Assembly (NCBI GenBank): GCA_050250575.1
Contig: JBFWOJ010000004.1
Location: forward strand, 124,001 to 188,000
Length of the DNA stretch: 64,000 bases
Reading direction: 5' to 3'
Source of the DNA: SHVO01 sp050250575
GTDB lineage: Bacteria; Pseudomonadota; Alphaproteobacteria; Rhodospirillales; Rhodospirillaceae
The translations under genes were made by a program, and so were the position numbers. The notes below the pieces were generated by a model, which was not told the DNA's origin, made no database searches, and saw only the letters and a program-made list of their open reading frames with translations. Below, piece by piece: positions 16,848-26,303 of the stretch; position 1 is the first letter of the stretch, and every line of letters begins with the position of its first letter.

Positions 16848-18941
16848 ATGCGAAAGCATCTTTTGTCGTCGGTCGCCATCATGCTGGCGCTCGGTGCGTG
16901 CGGCGCAGATCAGCCCGAGGTCGCCATTGACGCCGACGATATTGGCGGGGTGGTGACGGGCCCGAAAGGACCTGAAGCCGGCGTGTGGGTTATCGCCGAG
17001 ACCACCGATCTTCCCACGCGGTTCCGCCGCATCGTGGTCACCGACGATCAGGGCCGCTACGTCGTTCCCGATCTCCCTGCCGCCAATTACACCGTGTGGG
17101 CTCGCGGATACGGCCTCGTCGACTCTGCCAAGACGGCGGCGGCGCCGGGAAAACAAGTGCACATCACGGCGGCGGCGGCGCCGGACGCCGCAACGGCTGC
17201 GCAGTTCTATCCCGCGATCTACTGGTATTCGATGATGAAGATTCCGGCGAAGGAGGAATTTCCGCTCGGGCAGGCCAAAGACCAGGGCCAATGGCTCGAC
17301 GTCGTGAAAACGGATGGCTGCGTCACGTGCCACCAACTGGGCAGCAAGGCCACCCGCACGCTCTCGCCGGAGTTGGGCAATTTTGAATCCTCCGCGGACG
17401 CGTGGATGCGCCGCCTGTCGTCGGGTCAGGCGGGTGTGAACATGACGAACAGCATCGCGCGCTTGGACGCGACAAAGGCCATCGCGCATTTTGCCGACTG
17501 GACGGATCGCATCGCCGCCGGTGAGCTCCCGCATGCGCAGCCGGAACGGCCGCAAGGCCTTGAACGCAATGCCGTGATCACCATCTGGGACTGGTCGCGG
17601 CCAACGGCTTACCTTCATGACGAGATAGCGACCGACAAACGCAATCCGACGGTCAACGCCTACGGCCCGATCTACGGCGCGCCCGAACTTTCCACCGATA
17701 TGATCCCGATTCTGGATCCGAAGACCCACACCGCCACCGAAATCCAGGCGCCGGTGCGCGACGAGAATACGCCGTCCGCGGCGGAGACGCCGGTCATGAT
17801 GCCGTCGGTTTATTTCGGCGAGCAGGCGATTTGGGACAGCAAAGCCAACCTCCACAATCCGATGCTCGACGGCGAAGGCCGCGTCTGGTTCACGCACCGG
17901 ATCCGCGCTCCGGAAAACCCCGCTTTCTGCCAGAAAGGCTCCGACCATCCTTCCGCGAAGCTGTTTCCGACCGAGCGCACGGGGCGGCATTTGTCGGTCT
18001 ACGATCCGGGCACGAAGGAATTCAAGCTCGTCGACACCTGCTATTCGACGCACCATCTCCAGTTCGACAAGAACGACATCCTATGGACCAGCGGCGGCGG
18101 GCCGGTGCTTGGATGGCTCGACAAGAAGAAATTCCTCGACACGGGTGACGCCGCAGCCGCGCAAGGATGGACGCCGCTGGTGGTCGACACCAACGGTAAC
18201 GGAAAACGTGACGAGGGATATGTTCAGCCGGATCAAGACGTCGATCCGAAGAAAGACAAGCGCGTGATGGCGGGTTTCTACGGCGTCGCGCCGAACCCCG
18301 CCGACGGCAGCATCTGGGGCTCCTCGCTTGGATATCCCGGCTACATCATCCGGGTCGAGAACGCGACTGATCCTGCGGCCGCGCTCACCGAGATTTATTC
18401 TCCGCCCGCGCCAGGCTATTCGCCGCGCGGCATGGACATCGACAAGAACGGCGTGGTGTGGGCGCCGCTTGCGTCGGGCCATTTCGCGAGTTTCGATCGC
18501 CGCAAGTGCAAGGGTCCGCTCAATGGACCGGAGGCCGCCACGGGAAAGCTTTGCCCCGAGGGGTGGACGCTTTACCCGTTCCCGGGACCGCAGTTCGCGG
18601 GCCTCGAGGGGCCGGGTAGCGCTGAGTCCAGTTACTATTCGTGGGTCGACCAGCACAACACGCTTGGCCTCGGTGAAGACGTGCCCATGGCGACCGGCAA
18701 CCTCAACGACTCGTTGATCGTCATGCACGACGGCAAGATGATTCAGCTGCGCGTGCCGTATCCGTTGAACTTCTACATGAAGGGGCTGGACGGCCGCATC
18801 GACGACCCCGCCATCGGCTGGAAAGGCCGGGGCATCTGGACCACCACCGGCGACCGCACGCCGATGCACAGCGAAGACGGGAAGGGCGGGCGTCCGAAGG
18901 TCGCACACTTCCAGATGCGTCCGGATCCGTTGGCGCATTAG
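16848..18941 (+). CDS. Lipoprotein with CarboxypepD-like domain, CxxCH site and propeller-like region
   Basis: A 697-residue exported protein with a lipobox (LGACG) around residue 19 and a strong Shine-Dalgarno site (GGGGAGGA). Residues about 30-110 form a carboxypeptidase-regulatory-like beta-sandwich ('GVVTGPKGPEAGVWVIAET'). One heme-type motif 'CVTCHQLG' lies near residue 160. The rest is rich in WxD/GxG repeats ('WFTHRIRAPENP', 'ILWTSGGGPVLGWLD', 'GSIWGSS'), like the seven-bladed propeller of virginiamycin B lyase relatives. A periplasmic redox or lyase role is possible, but the substrate is unknown. It stands alone. Confidence 0.75.
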   Translation: MRKHLLSSVAIMLALGACGADQPEVAIDADDIGGVVTGPKGPEAGVWVIAETTDLPTRFRRIVVTDDQGRYVVPDLPAANYTVWARGYGLVDSAKTAAAPGKQVHITAAAAPDAATAAQFYPAIYWYSMMKIPAKEEFPLGQAKDQGQWLDVVKTDGCVTCHQLGSKATRTLSPELGNFESSADAWMRRLSSGQAGVNMTNSIARLDATKAIAHFADWTDRIAAGELPHAQPERPQGLERNAVITIWDWSRPTAYLHDEIATDKRNPTVNAYGPIYGAPELSTDMIPILDPKTHTATEIQAPVRDENTPSAAETPVMMPSVYFGEQAIWDSKANLHNPMLDGEGRVWFTHRIRAPENPAFCQKGSDHPSAKLFPTERTGRHLSVYDPGTKEFKLVDTCYSTHHLQFDKNDILWTSGGGPVLGWLDKKKFLDTGDAAAAQGWTPLVVDTNGNGKRDEGYVQPDQDVDPKKDKRVMAGFYGVAPNPADGSIWGSSLGYPGYIIRVENATDPAAALTEIYSPPAPGYSPRGMDIDKNGVVWAPLASGHFASFDRRKCKGPLNGPEAATGKLCPEGWTLYPFPGPQFAGLEGPGSAESSYYSWVDQHNTLGLGEDVPMATGNLNDSLIVMHDGKMIQLRVPYPLNFYMKGLDGRIDDPAIGWKGRGIWTTTGDRTPMHSEDGKGGRPKVAHFQMRPDPLAH

Positions 18942-19084
18942 CGACACACGCCGACAAACGCGTCGCCGATGCGGTGGGCGTGTTCTTCAAGGGCCAGCCG
19001 GCGCCGACGCTGATCCGCTTCGATCCGCCCTTTTCGCCAGGCCTTAAGGCGCGCCGGCAGGAGTGGGCGCGGCGCAGATCTCCC

Positions 19085-20188
19085 CTAACCTTGCGGCCCG
19101 CGCACCGCGCTGAGGATTCCCTCGTACAAAGCATTCGAGTTTTTGTATGCGTTGTTCGAGAGGATGATGACGGTCATGTCACGGTCGAGGAACCTGGTAA
19201 TGCGATTGCTGATGCCCGGGTTCCCGCCGGTGTGTGTCACCGCATCTCCCAAAACGGAGTCGCGTTCCGGGATCATCCAGCCGAAGCCGTAAGCGGATGG
19301 TTTTCCGTCGTTCAGCGTCGCCGGCTTGAAGGCTTCCGCAAGCGTCGCGTGCTTGAGTAGCTTTTCGGTGCGCAGCGCCCGGTCCCACGTCAATAGGTCC
19401 GCCGCCGTCGAGCTGATCCGCCCCGGTCCGACCCGCCCGCCGAGATAGACCACATAGGTCACTTCCTTGAGGTCGATCGCGCGCACTGGTTTGTTCGTCT
19501 CCTTGTCGACGACATGGCCGAGGGCAAAGCGCGGGTTCTTGTCCCACTCCTGCGGCGGACGCACGTCCGTGTCCCTAAGGCCTAACGGCTTGAAAATCCG
19601 CGTGCGGAGGAAGGTGGCATAGTCCTGGCCCGAGGCGGCTTCGATCACGCTGCCGAGCATGACGTAGCCGCCGTTGCTGTACTCATATTTCTCGCCGGGC
19701 TTGGACCGCGCCGCCGGCTTGTACTGCTTCAGATAGGCGGTGATGTCCTTGTTGGTGGCGACCTTCGTCTTGTCCCAATGCGCGTCCATCATCTCTTCGT
19801 AATCGGGAAATCCCGATGTGTGATTGAGCAGATGCCGCACGGTGATGCCGGGGTACGGAAGTCCGGGCACAAATTTTTCGAGCGGATCGTCGTAGGAGAG
19901 TTTGCCCTCCTCCTTCAGCAGCATCACGCCCATGGCCGTGAACTGCTTGGTGATGGAGGCCAGCTCGAAGATCGCGTCCTGCGTCATTGCGGTGCCGGTC
20001 ACAAAATTCCGTTGCCCGCGCGTCGCTTCGAAGATCGGTTTGCCGTTGTCGGCGACGACGATCACGCCGCTGAAGTCGGGGTGCGCCTTCACCGCGGCGT
20101 CCAGCCGCTCGGCGGTGGCATCCGCCGCCTGCACGGCGCCGGAGAAGGCGAGTACGAAGATGAGTACGAAGAAACGAAAGTGTTTCAT
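19085..20188 (-). CDS. Beta-lactamase-family serine hydrolase
   Basis: The start (MKHFRFFVLIFVLAF) follows a near-perfect AAGGAGG six bases upstream. A signal peptide ends at 'VQA', so the 367-residue protein is periplasmic. The class C/penicillin-binding fold motifs are present: SxxK in 'ASITKQF', Tyr-x-Asn in 'YSNGGY', and 'THTGG' as the KTG-box equivalent. Substrate unknown; esterase, D-amino-peptidase or lactamase-like activities occur in this family. It lies 34 bp after a paralogous hydrolase and may be in the same operon. Confidence 0.87.
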   Translation of the reverse strand: MKHFRFFVLIFVLAFSGAVQAADATAERLDAAVKAHPDFSGVIVVADNGKPIFEATRGQRNFVTGTAMTQDAIFELASITKQFTAMGVMLLKEEGKLSYDDPLEKFVPGLPYPGITVRHLLNHTSGFPDYEEMMDAHWDKTKVATNKDITAYLKQYKPAARSKPGEKYEYSNGGYVMLGSVIEAASGQDYATFLRTRIFKPLGLRDTDVRPPQEWDKNPRFALGHVVDKETNKPVRAIDLKEVTYVVYLGGRVGPGRISSTAADLLTWDRALRTEKLLKHATLAEAFKPATLNDGKPSAYGFGWMIPERDSVLGDAVTHTGGNPGISNRITRFLDRDMTVIILSNNAYKNSNALYEGILSAVRGPQG

Positions 20189-20222
20189 GCGATCCTCCTT
20201 CCTTTTTTCTCTCCGGGTCCGA

Positions 20223-21401
20223 CTATGGCTGCGGCGCCTCGACAATGCCGAGTGCGGCGAGCGCGATGTCGCGGGCGACGGCAGCGCCGTTGTCGGTGTT
20301 GCTGAGCACGACGACGGTGAGGCGATCGTCTGGGAAAGTAGCAAGCCACGCGGCGAAACCTTGGATACCACCTGTGTGCACGATCATCTTGCGCCCGCTG
20401 AGGGTGCCGGTGGAAAGGCCCAGCCCATAGTCCGGCACGGGATCGCGCCGCGCCTGTTGAGGCGGTGCATTTGTAGGGCGGAAGATCGCCGTGCTGGAGA
20501 GCTTCCCGTCCTTCAGTTTCCCCGGCGCCGTCATCTCGGCGACGCTTTTCGCGCTCACCACCTTACCGGTCAACAGCGCCTGATGCCACGCCGCGAGGTC
20601 GGTGACCGTGGAGCGCAACGCGCCGGCCGCCCCCGGGACCGACATGTCGATGAAGTCGCCTTTGAGGTACGTGCCGGGCTTGTCTTGCGCCGCTTCATAG
20701 CCGACGGCGCGCCGCGGCAGCACGAGACGCTCGTCGTCATCCTGTGCCGTATCGGCGGAGAGCCCCGCCTTCGCGATCACATTTTTCTGTAGATAATCGG
20801 CGAATTTCTCGCCGGTGACCTTTTCGATGATCGCACCGGCGACATAGTAGCCGGAGTTCGAATAACGGTACGCCGTGCCGGGCTCGAAATCGTACGCCGG
20901 CTCATATGTGGCGATGCGCTTCACCATCTCCTCGGTGGTGTACTCCTGGCGCCACTTCGCCGCGTCCGGCATGTCATGAGCCGTGTAGTTGAACATCCCC
21001 GAGGTGTGGTTCAGCACTTGGCGGATGGTGACGTCTTTTCCGCGGGGAAATTCGGGAAAGTATTTGGCCAGCGGGTCCTCAAGGCTCACCTTGCCGGCTT
21101 CAGCCAATTGCATCATCGCCGCCGAAGTAAACTGCTTGTTGATCGAGCCCACGCGCAGGATGGCGTCGGGAGTCATCGGGATATTGTGTTCAAGGTCGGC
21201 GAAGCCGAACCCCTTGGCATGTAGCATCTTTCCTTCCGATGCGATGCCGACCACGAGGCCTGCGGATTTGCCCGATTTCACCCAGGCCTCGGCGATGGCG
21301 TCGACCTTGGCCTTCTCGGCGTCTCCGAACGAAGCGGCGCGCAGGTCACAGGCGGCGAGCGCAAGAAAGGCAAGGCAGAGAAATTTCCGAGCATGTCGCA
21401 T
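20223..21401 (-). CDS. Second beta-lactamase-family serine hydrolase (lipoprotein-like)
   Basis: The 392-residue protein starts at 21401 behind GGGAGGG. The leader 'MRHARKFLCLAFLALAAC' contains a lipobox, so membrane anchoring is likely. Catalytic motifs: 'GSINKQF' (SxxK), 'YSNSGYY' (YxN) and 'VHTGG'. The frame stays open for another 391 codons into the permease gene, but that part is antisense shadow. It is 20 bp downstream of the APC permease, suggesting the permease imports something released by these hydrolases (inference). Confidence 0.87.
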   Translation of the reverse strand: MRHARKFLCLAFLALAACDLRAASFGDAEKAKVDAIAEAWVKSGKSAGLVVGIASEGKMLHAKGFGFADLEHNIPMTPDAILRVGSINKQFTSAAMMQLAEAGKVSLEDPLAKYFPEFPRGKDVTIRQVLNHTSGMFNYTAHDMPDAAKWRQEYTTEEMVKRIATYEPAYDFEPGTAYRYSNSGYYVAGAIIEKVTGEKFADYLQKNVIAKAGLSADTAQDDDERLVLPRRAVGYEAAQDKPGTYLKGDFIDMSVPGAAGALRSTVTDLAAWHQALLTGKVVSAKSVAEMTAPGKLKDGKLSSTAIFRPTNAPPQQARRDPVPDYGLGLSTGTLSGRKMIVHTGGIQGFAAWLATFPDDRLTVVVLSNTDNGAAVARDIALAALGIVEAPQP

Positions 21402-21421
21402 GAGTCCCTCCCGAGTAAAAA

Positions 21422-22711
21422 CTATGTCCGCGCGGCCCTCCGCGCGATCCAATACAAAGCCAATCCGACGGCAACGATCCCCGCGACCAGCGCCCAGGTG
21501 TTGAGCGCCGCCTGGGTGCAAGCCCACAGACACAGGAGCAGCGCGATGCCTGGCACGAGCAGTCCGCCCGGAGGGCGATAGGCTTCCTCCCGCGCTTCGG
21601 ACGAGAGCGCCCCTCGCAGTTTCGGCAGCGCCAGGATGCAAAGGATATATATCAGGATACGCGCGAGCGAACTCGCCGCCGCGAGGAACACAAAACCACT
21701 CGATGCCGCGAAGATGAACACCATCACGCCGAAGAGCAGGATCGAATTGTCGGGCGTCGCGAACTTCGGGTGGACGTGGCCGAACCACTTCGGCAGCCAC
21801 TTGTTCTCGGCGAGCGAGAAGGTGAGGCGGGGCGTGGTCACCATCGCCGAGGCCATGTTGCCCGCCACCGAGAACACCACCGTAAAGGCCATTGCCGTCG
21901 CGGCCATGGGGCCGCCGAGCACCGCGGCGAGATCGGCCAACGTCTTCTGCTCCGCGCCGCCGTTCGGCAGCACGGCGACGTAAACCAAGGTGATCAACCA
22001 ATACAGCAGGGCCGTGCCGATCATGGTCAGCACCAGCGCCCGCGGCAGCGCGCGGCGCGGGTCCCTGGTTTCGCCGGCGGTCACGAGGGCCGCTTCGAAA
22101 CCGACGAAGGCGTAAATCAGCAGAAGCGCCGCGGCGCCCATGGTGGCGATGTCGGGGGCGGGTCCGGGCATCGTTTCGCCGCCGACGTAGGTGAGTCCGA
22201 CCGCGACCAGGATGAACAGCGGCGCAAGTTTCAGTACCGTGAAAACCGCGACGGTTCGCACGCCCTGTTTCACGCCGACGAGGTTGGCGATCACGAGCAA
22301 CCCACTCGCCGCGCCGATGAAGATGATGCGTCCGGCGCCCCCGGCTACTGCCGGCCATACGGGACCAAGGTAAGTGATCACCACATTCAGGTTGGCGGCC
22401 ATGGCCGTCACGCGTCCGAGCCACAGCATCCATCCCGCGGCGAATCCCGCCACCGGGCCGAAGGCCGAGCCGGCGTACAGCACCGGTCCCCCGGTTTCGC
22501 GGAAATAGCTCGCGAGTTCGGCAAAGCACAGCGCGATGGTGATGAAGAATAGCCCGACGGCAATGAACAGCCACGGCGCCCAGTTGCCCGCGGTCGCGGA
22601 GACGGTCCCGGGCAGCGCGAAGATCCCGGAGCCGATCATGCCGTTCAGCACAAGCAGCGCGGCGCCCAGAGGCGTGATGGCTCGTAACAGCGACAAGCGG
22701 TTATCGGTCAT
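21422..22711 (-). CDS. APC-family amino-acid permease
   Basis: A 429-residue protein with about twelve hydrophobic segments. The first helix motif 'GMIGSGIFALPG' is diagnostic for the APC superfamily, and 'IYAFVGFEA' matches the sixth helix. Amino acids or polyamines are the usual substrates. It heads a likely leftward operon with two serine hydrolases. A TATAAT box lies 46 bp upstream. Confidence 0.88.
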   Translation of the reverse strand: MTDNRLSLLRAITPLGAALLVLNGMIGSGIFALPGTVSATAGNWAPWLFIAVGLFFITIALCFAELASYFRETGGPVLYAGSAFGPVAGFAAGWMLWLGRVTAMAANLNVVITYLGPVWPAVAGGAGRIIFIGAASGLLVIANLVGVKQGVRTVAVFTVLKLAPLFILVAVGLTYVGGETMPGPAPDIATMGAAALLLIYAFVGFEAALVTAGETRDPRRALPRALVLTMIGTALLYWLITLVYVAVLPNGGAEQKTLADLAAVLGGPMAATAMAFTVVFSVAGNMASAMVTTPRLTFSLAENKWLPKWFGHVHPKFATPDNSILLFGVMVFIFAASSGFVFLAAASSLARILIYILCILALPKLRGALSSEAREEAYRPPGGLLVPGIALLLCLWACTQAALNTWALVAGIVAVGLALYWIARRAART

Positions 22712-22756
22712 ATGGTCGCCGGTCCCCTGAAGCGACTCCCCTTAGACCTTCACACT

Positions 22757-22762
22757 ATTATA
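22757..22762 (-). promoter_or_regulatory. Candidate -10 box for the permease-hydrolase operon
   Basis: Exact TATAAT on the minus strand, 46 bp ahead of the permease ATG, in a locally AT-rich patch of otherwise GC-rich DNA. No good -35 hexamer was found at 16-18 bp, so an activator may be needed or the box may be coincidental. Confidence 0.4.
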
Positions 22763-22923
22763 TCCGCGGTTCTTTTGGCTCGGCGTAATTCGGCTTGTAA
22801 ACAGGGTCTTGGAAGCGTCCGCGAGGCTGAGCCTGGCGGGGGACGCGGCCAAGTAACCTTTCATTAAGACGGGCCCTTTACCACGGAGGAGGTGGGGTTC
22901 GTCCCCAGGGTAGGGGTTCGAGA

Positions 22924-23034
22924 ATGTTGAGTCTGGTTTTGATTCTCGGTATCGGGTGCGCCGCCTTATTGATCGCGAACGCGATTCCGCGTCTCCATCC
23001 GCCGGCGGAGCGACCGAGATCTTTTATCGCTTAG
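22924..23034 (+). CDS. Possible 36-aa single-span membrane peptide
   Basis: ATG 22924 opens 36 codons: a hydrophobic run MLSLVLILGIGCAALLIANA, then a short Pro/Arg-rich tail ending RSFIA and TAG. AGGGG about nine bases upstream could serve as a ribosome site. It overlaps the end of the leftward GT-C-like gene by 11 bp, in a 312-bp gap that otherwise has no gene. Length and composition fit a small membrane protein, but a chance ORF cannot be excluded. Confidence 0.4.
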   Translation: MLSLVLILGIGCAALLIANAIPRLHPPAERPRSFIA

Positions 23035-24430
23035 CCGCTTCCACGCGCCGTGCCGCGTCGAAGACGAGCGCCGCGCTGCCGAATGCCACGGCCATCATCA
23101 AGTAATAAGAGTATCGAACGTCGCACGCCTGCGGGGCGGCGAAGAACGAGAGTTCGTAGAGCAGCGCAGCGCCGGCCGCAAATGCGACGAAGAACGGCGG
23201 GCGCCGCGCGGCAAATCCGATCAGCAGCGCACATGCCGCGATCGCATAGACCCAAGCATAGAACGCCGGAGAGTTGGCGGGAAAATAGCGGTGTTTGACG
23301 ACGGCGAGGGACAGCGGCGCGCTCAGACGACCGGCGCCGACTTCGCGGGCGAGGTCTGCGGGCAATGCCGAAACTCCCGCCATGACCGGAATGCATCCGT
23401 AAATATCGCCGAAACCCAAGACGCGCGCGAACGCCCGGACACGGTGAAGCAGAAATGCCGCCGGCTCTTCGAGCGCGGCGTCGCGCCATTGGCTGAACAG
23501 CGCGGCGTTCGGGACGTCCTTGACGTGAACGAACGCGCCGCCGGTGGCTTCCTCGGGACGCCACAGCCAGTCGACACGTTCCGGCGTGTAAAGCTCGCGG
23601 ACGTCCGACCGAAACGCGGGGAGATCGACCCCGTGGGCCGCGAAGGTCGGCAAAGGTGCGGTGGGACGTGACGCAAGCACGCCGGCGATGTCGTACACCA
23701 TGATTTTCCGGCCTGCGTGCGGCGGGTCGGGCATGGCGCGTGTCCCGATGGTGAAGGTGAGCGATGCCATCACGCCCGCGACGGCGGCGGTGCCTATGGT
23801 CGCGACCGTTGCTGAACGGACAAGGCGTGCTGCGATGGGCGAGGACCAATTGCGCCAGGTCAGGGCGGCGGCCAGCACGAGCCAGACCACGGCGAATTGC
23901 GCGCGGAACAGAACGGCAAGTGTCGCAAGGATCATCACGACGGCGAGCCCGCGCGCGGATAACGGATGCGGTCCGGCGAAGGCAATCACCGCGGCGAGGA
24001 TCAGAAGATGGCCGCCCAACACGTCTTTCACGCCGAGTGCGGACGTCGCAAAAAAAGCGGGCCACAGCAATAAGGCGGCGTAGAAGGCAAAAGCGAGGGC
24101 CGCGTGAGGGTGTGTCGCGCGCACCAACAGGTAAGCCGCAAGCCAGAGGATACCCAACTGAATGGCAGTGATGCCTCCGGGCGCGAGCCCGGCCGCATCA
24201 GCCAGTCGCCACAAGAGCGCGAGTGCAATGGGATGTTGCGAGAAGTGCACCCCATGGCGACCTTCCCACCACACGACGATACCGTCGTAGGGAAGATGGC
24301 CCGGCAGGTTCACCACCAGGGAAACCGTGAAGCACGCGCATGCGACCGCTGCGATATACCGGTCGTACGCGCGCTGATCCGCGCCGCTATACGCGGAGGA
24401 AGTGAAACGTGGCGTCGTTCCAGCCTGCAC
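23024..24430 (-). CDS. Polytopic membrane protein, GT-C glycosyltransferase-like
   Basis: About 468 residues from GTG 24430, with ten or so hydrophobic segments, a first periplasmic loop containing 'GHLPYDGIVVWWEGRHGVHFSQHP' (about residues 43-67) and a larger soluble loop near residues 235-340. That arrangement, with acidic and His residues in the first loop, resembles GT-C (dolichyl-phosphate-mannose type) transferases, but the usual Asp-Asp motif is not clear. Function is therefore tentative. Confidence 0.6.
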   Translation of the reverse strand: MQAGTTPRFTSSAYSGADQRAYDRYIAAVACACFTVSLVVNLPGHLPYDGIVVWWEGRHGVHFSQHPIALALLWRLADAAGLAPGGITAIQLGILWLAAYLLVRATHPHAALAFAFYAALLLWPAFFATSALGVKDVLGGHLLILAAVIAFAGPHPLSARGLAVVMILATLAVLFRAQFAVVWLVLAAALTWRNWSSPIAARLVRSATVATIGTAAVAGVMASLTFTIGTRAMPDPPHAGRKIMVYDIAGVLASRPTAPLPTFAAHGVDLPAFRSDVRELYTPERVDWLWRPEEATGGAFVHVKDVPNAALFSQWRDAALEEPAAFLLHRVRAFARVLGFGDIYGCIPVMAGVSALPADLAREVGAGRLSAPLSLAVVKHRYFPANSPAFYAWVYAIAACALLIGFAARRPPFFVAFAAGAALLYELSFFAAPQACDVRYSYYLMMAVAFGSAALVFDAARRVEAAKR

Positions 24431-24500
24431 GGCGCGAAATCCGGTAATGAGTCACGCGGAAAACGGCCCGGGGAGAGAATGGTTCCGATGAGGCGCTTAC

Positions 24501-26243
24501 TCAGATCCTGCCGAGATCCGGCGGGCTTTCGCCCACCCACGCCTTGCGGAACAGACTGCGATACTGCTCCGAAGCAGTGAAATCCTTTGCCGCCGCCGAA
24601 GCTTCGGCCAGGGCATAAAGCACCGTCGCATTGTTGGGTGCATCCATCAGCGCCTCGCGCAGCACTTTTATCGCTTCGTCGGTACGCCCTGCTTTCAACA
24701 GCGTCAGCCCGATGGCCTGGCGCAGGGGAAAGTCCCAGGCCGGCGGATCGAAGCTGCGCACTTGATCCTGGATCGCTGCGGCGGCGCCGAAATGTTTCAG
24801 CGCTTCGTCCCAGCTCTTCTCCGCGGCGGCGATACGGCCGCGCGCGACGTTCTCCGCAAGCTCGAGCATTTGCGGGCCGCGGCCCGAGGACAGGAGCATT
24901 TTCTCCAGCGCAGTTCCCGTCCTCAGTGTGTTCAGCGCTTCGACCTCCGCGCGCGCCGCGCCAAGATCGCCCTTAAATACGTGCGCGCTTGCCCGCGCAT
25001 ACAACCGGATGCCGCGAGGATAGACGGCCGCTTCCGGAGGTTCCGGCAGTGCCAGGAACGCATCGGGTGCCGCGAACCGCACCCGCGGGAACCAGGCCGC
25101 GGCGGCATAAGTGTCGGGCCGCGGCATCGCGGTCTTCGCAAGATGCGATTCCAGCCGCTCCGCCAAGGCCAGCGCGTTCTTCGCATCGCCCGCCATGCCC
25201 GCGGAAGAGAAAGCGAAGTGGATGTTGTGGGCATAGAGGCCGTACCGATACACGCCGTCGGCGTTGTTCTCCTCGGCGAAGTAGACGTCATCAACCTTCA
25301 GGGCCTCGAGGTTGGTGTTCAGGGCATCGATATAACGGCCGCGCCGGAAATAGATATGCGCCGGCATATGCACAATGTGTCCGGCCGCGGGCATGAGCGC
25401 CGCCAGTTTGTTGGCGAACGGTTCGGCACGTTCCGGCCGGGGACCGGAATCTTGCGCGTGGATATAAAGGTGCATAGCCCCGGCGTGATCGGGATCGATC
25501 TTGAGCGCGCGCTCGAGCGCCACCAGCGCCGAGGCGTTCCGCGGCGTCGGCAAGCGCCCGTTCGCCGTCCACCATCCCGACAAGCGGCTGTCGTTCAGCG
25601 CCGCGTCGGCATGCAGCGCCATGATGTCCACATCGCTGTCGAACAGCTGATAGACCTTGAACATGGCGTCGGCGTACGCTGCGTTGAGCTGTTGGCGCGT
25701 CTTCTTTGGATCGTCCGAGTAGCGTTCCGTCAGCGCGGCGATCAGCGCGCGTTCGCGCGGGACATCGGCCCTTGACAGTTCATGGGCCTTCTTCGCCGCC
25801 GCCACGGCCGGCGCGTTATTGGCCTCGGGCATGTCGGCGTTCAGCGTGGGGCCCAAGGCGAGAGCTTCGCCCCAGTAACACATGGCGCAGGTGGGATCGA
25901 TCGCGCCGGCGCGGCGGAAGGAAGCAAGCGCCTCCCCGTAGTTGAACGCATAGACGTGGCGCAGGCCCTGGTCGAAATAGGCCTGGGCGTCGGGGTTGGC
26001 GGTCGAGATCTTGAAGCTATGGTCGCCGAGCCCCGTCCACAGGCGCGGCGCCGGCGCGGTGTCCGCCGCCGCGGCCGGTGGGAAGAACATCCCGGCCATG
26101 GGATTCGTCCCGCACATGTTGCGCGCCATCGCGGCGGGATCGAACAGGTCCGAGAGATCGGCGCGCGGCGTTTCACGCGGCGCAAAGACAACAGCCGCGG
26201 CAAGGCCGGCAAGACAGGTCGCGGACAGGAGAAGGCGCTTCAT
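24501..26243 (-). CDS. Exported TPR-repeat protein
   Basis: 580 residues beginning MKRLLLSATCLAGLAAAV, a signal peptide. The mature part contains 34-residue-like helical repeats ('YFDQGLRHVYAFNYGEALASFRRAGAIDPTCAMCYWGEAL') and conserved His-rich segments 'HIVHMPAHIYFRRGRY' and 'YGLYAHNIHF' that recur in this type of TPR protein and could bind metal. A CxxC pair sits near residue 130. Probably periplasmic; partners unknown. It lies 60 bp downstream of fliP, but its signal peptide and family do not suggest a flagellar role. Confidence 0.7.
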   Translation of the reverse strand: MKRLLLSATCLAGLAAAVVFAPRETPRADLSDLFDPAAMARNMCGTNPMAGMFFPPAAAADTAPAPRLWTGLGDHSFKISTANPDAQAYFDQGLRHVYAFNYGEALASFRRAGAIDPTCAMCYWGEALALGPTLNADMPEANNAPAVAAAKKAHELSRADVPRERALIAALTERYSDDPKKTRQQLNAAYADAMFKVYQLFDSDVDIMALHADAALNDSRLSGWWTANGRLPTPRNASALVALERALKIDPDHAGAMHLYIHAQDSGPRPERAEPFANKLAALMPAAGHIVHMPAHIYFRRGRYIDALNTNLEALKVDDVYFAEENNADGVYRYGLYAHNIHFAFSSAGMAGDAKNALALAERLESHLAKTAMPRPDTYAAAAWFPRVRFAAPDAFLALPEPPEAAVYPRGIRLYARASAHVFKGDLGAARAEVEALNTLRTGTALEKMLLSSGRGPQMLELAENVARGRIAAAEKSWDEALKHFGAAAAIQDQVRSFDPPAWDFPLRQAIGLTLLKAGRTDEAIKVLREALMDAPNNATVLYALAEASAAAKDFTASEQYRSLFRKAWVGESPPDLGRI

Positions 26244-26303
26244 TGCGCGACGGTCCGGCAAATCGCGCCCGACGTCAAGCTACCGCTCTGTTAGGGCGAA
26301 GCC

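Noticed and set aside
21402..22574. Long open frame extending the second serine hydrolase by 391 codons
   Set aside because: This part is antisense to the APC permease, reads Arg/Gly/Pro-rich shadow sequence, and the signal peptide with a good ribosome site begins at 21401.
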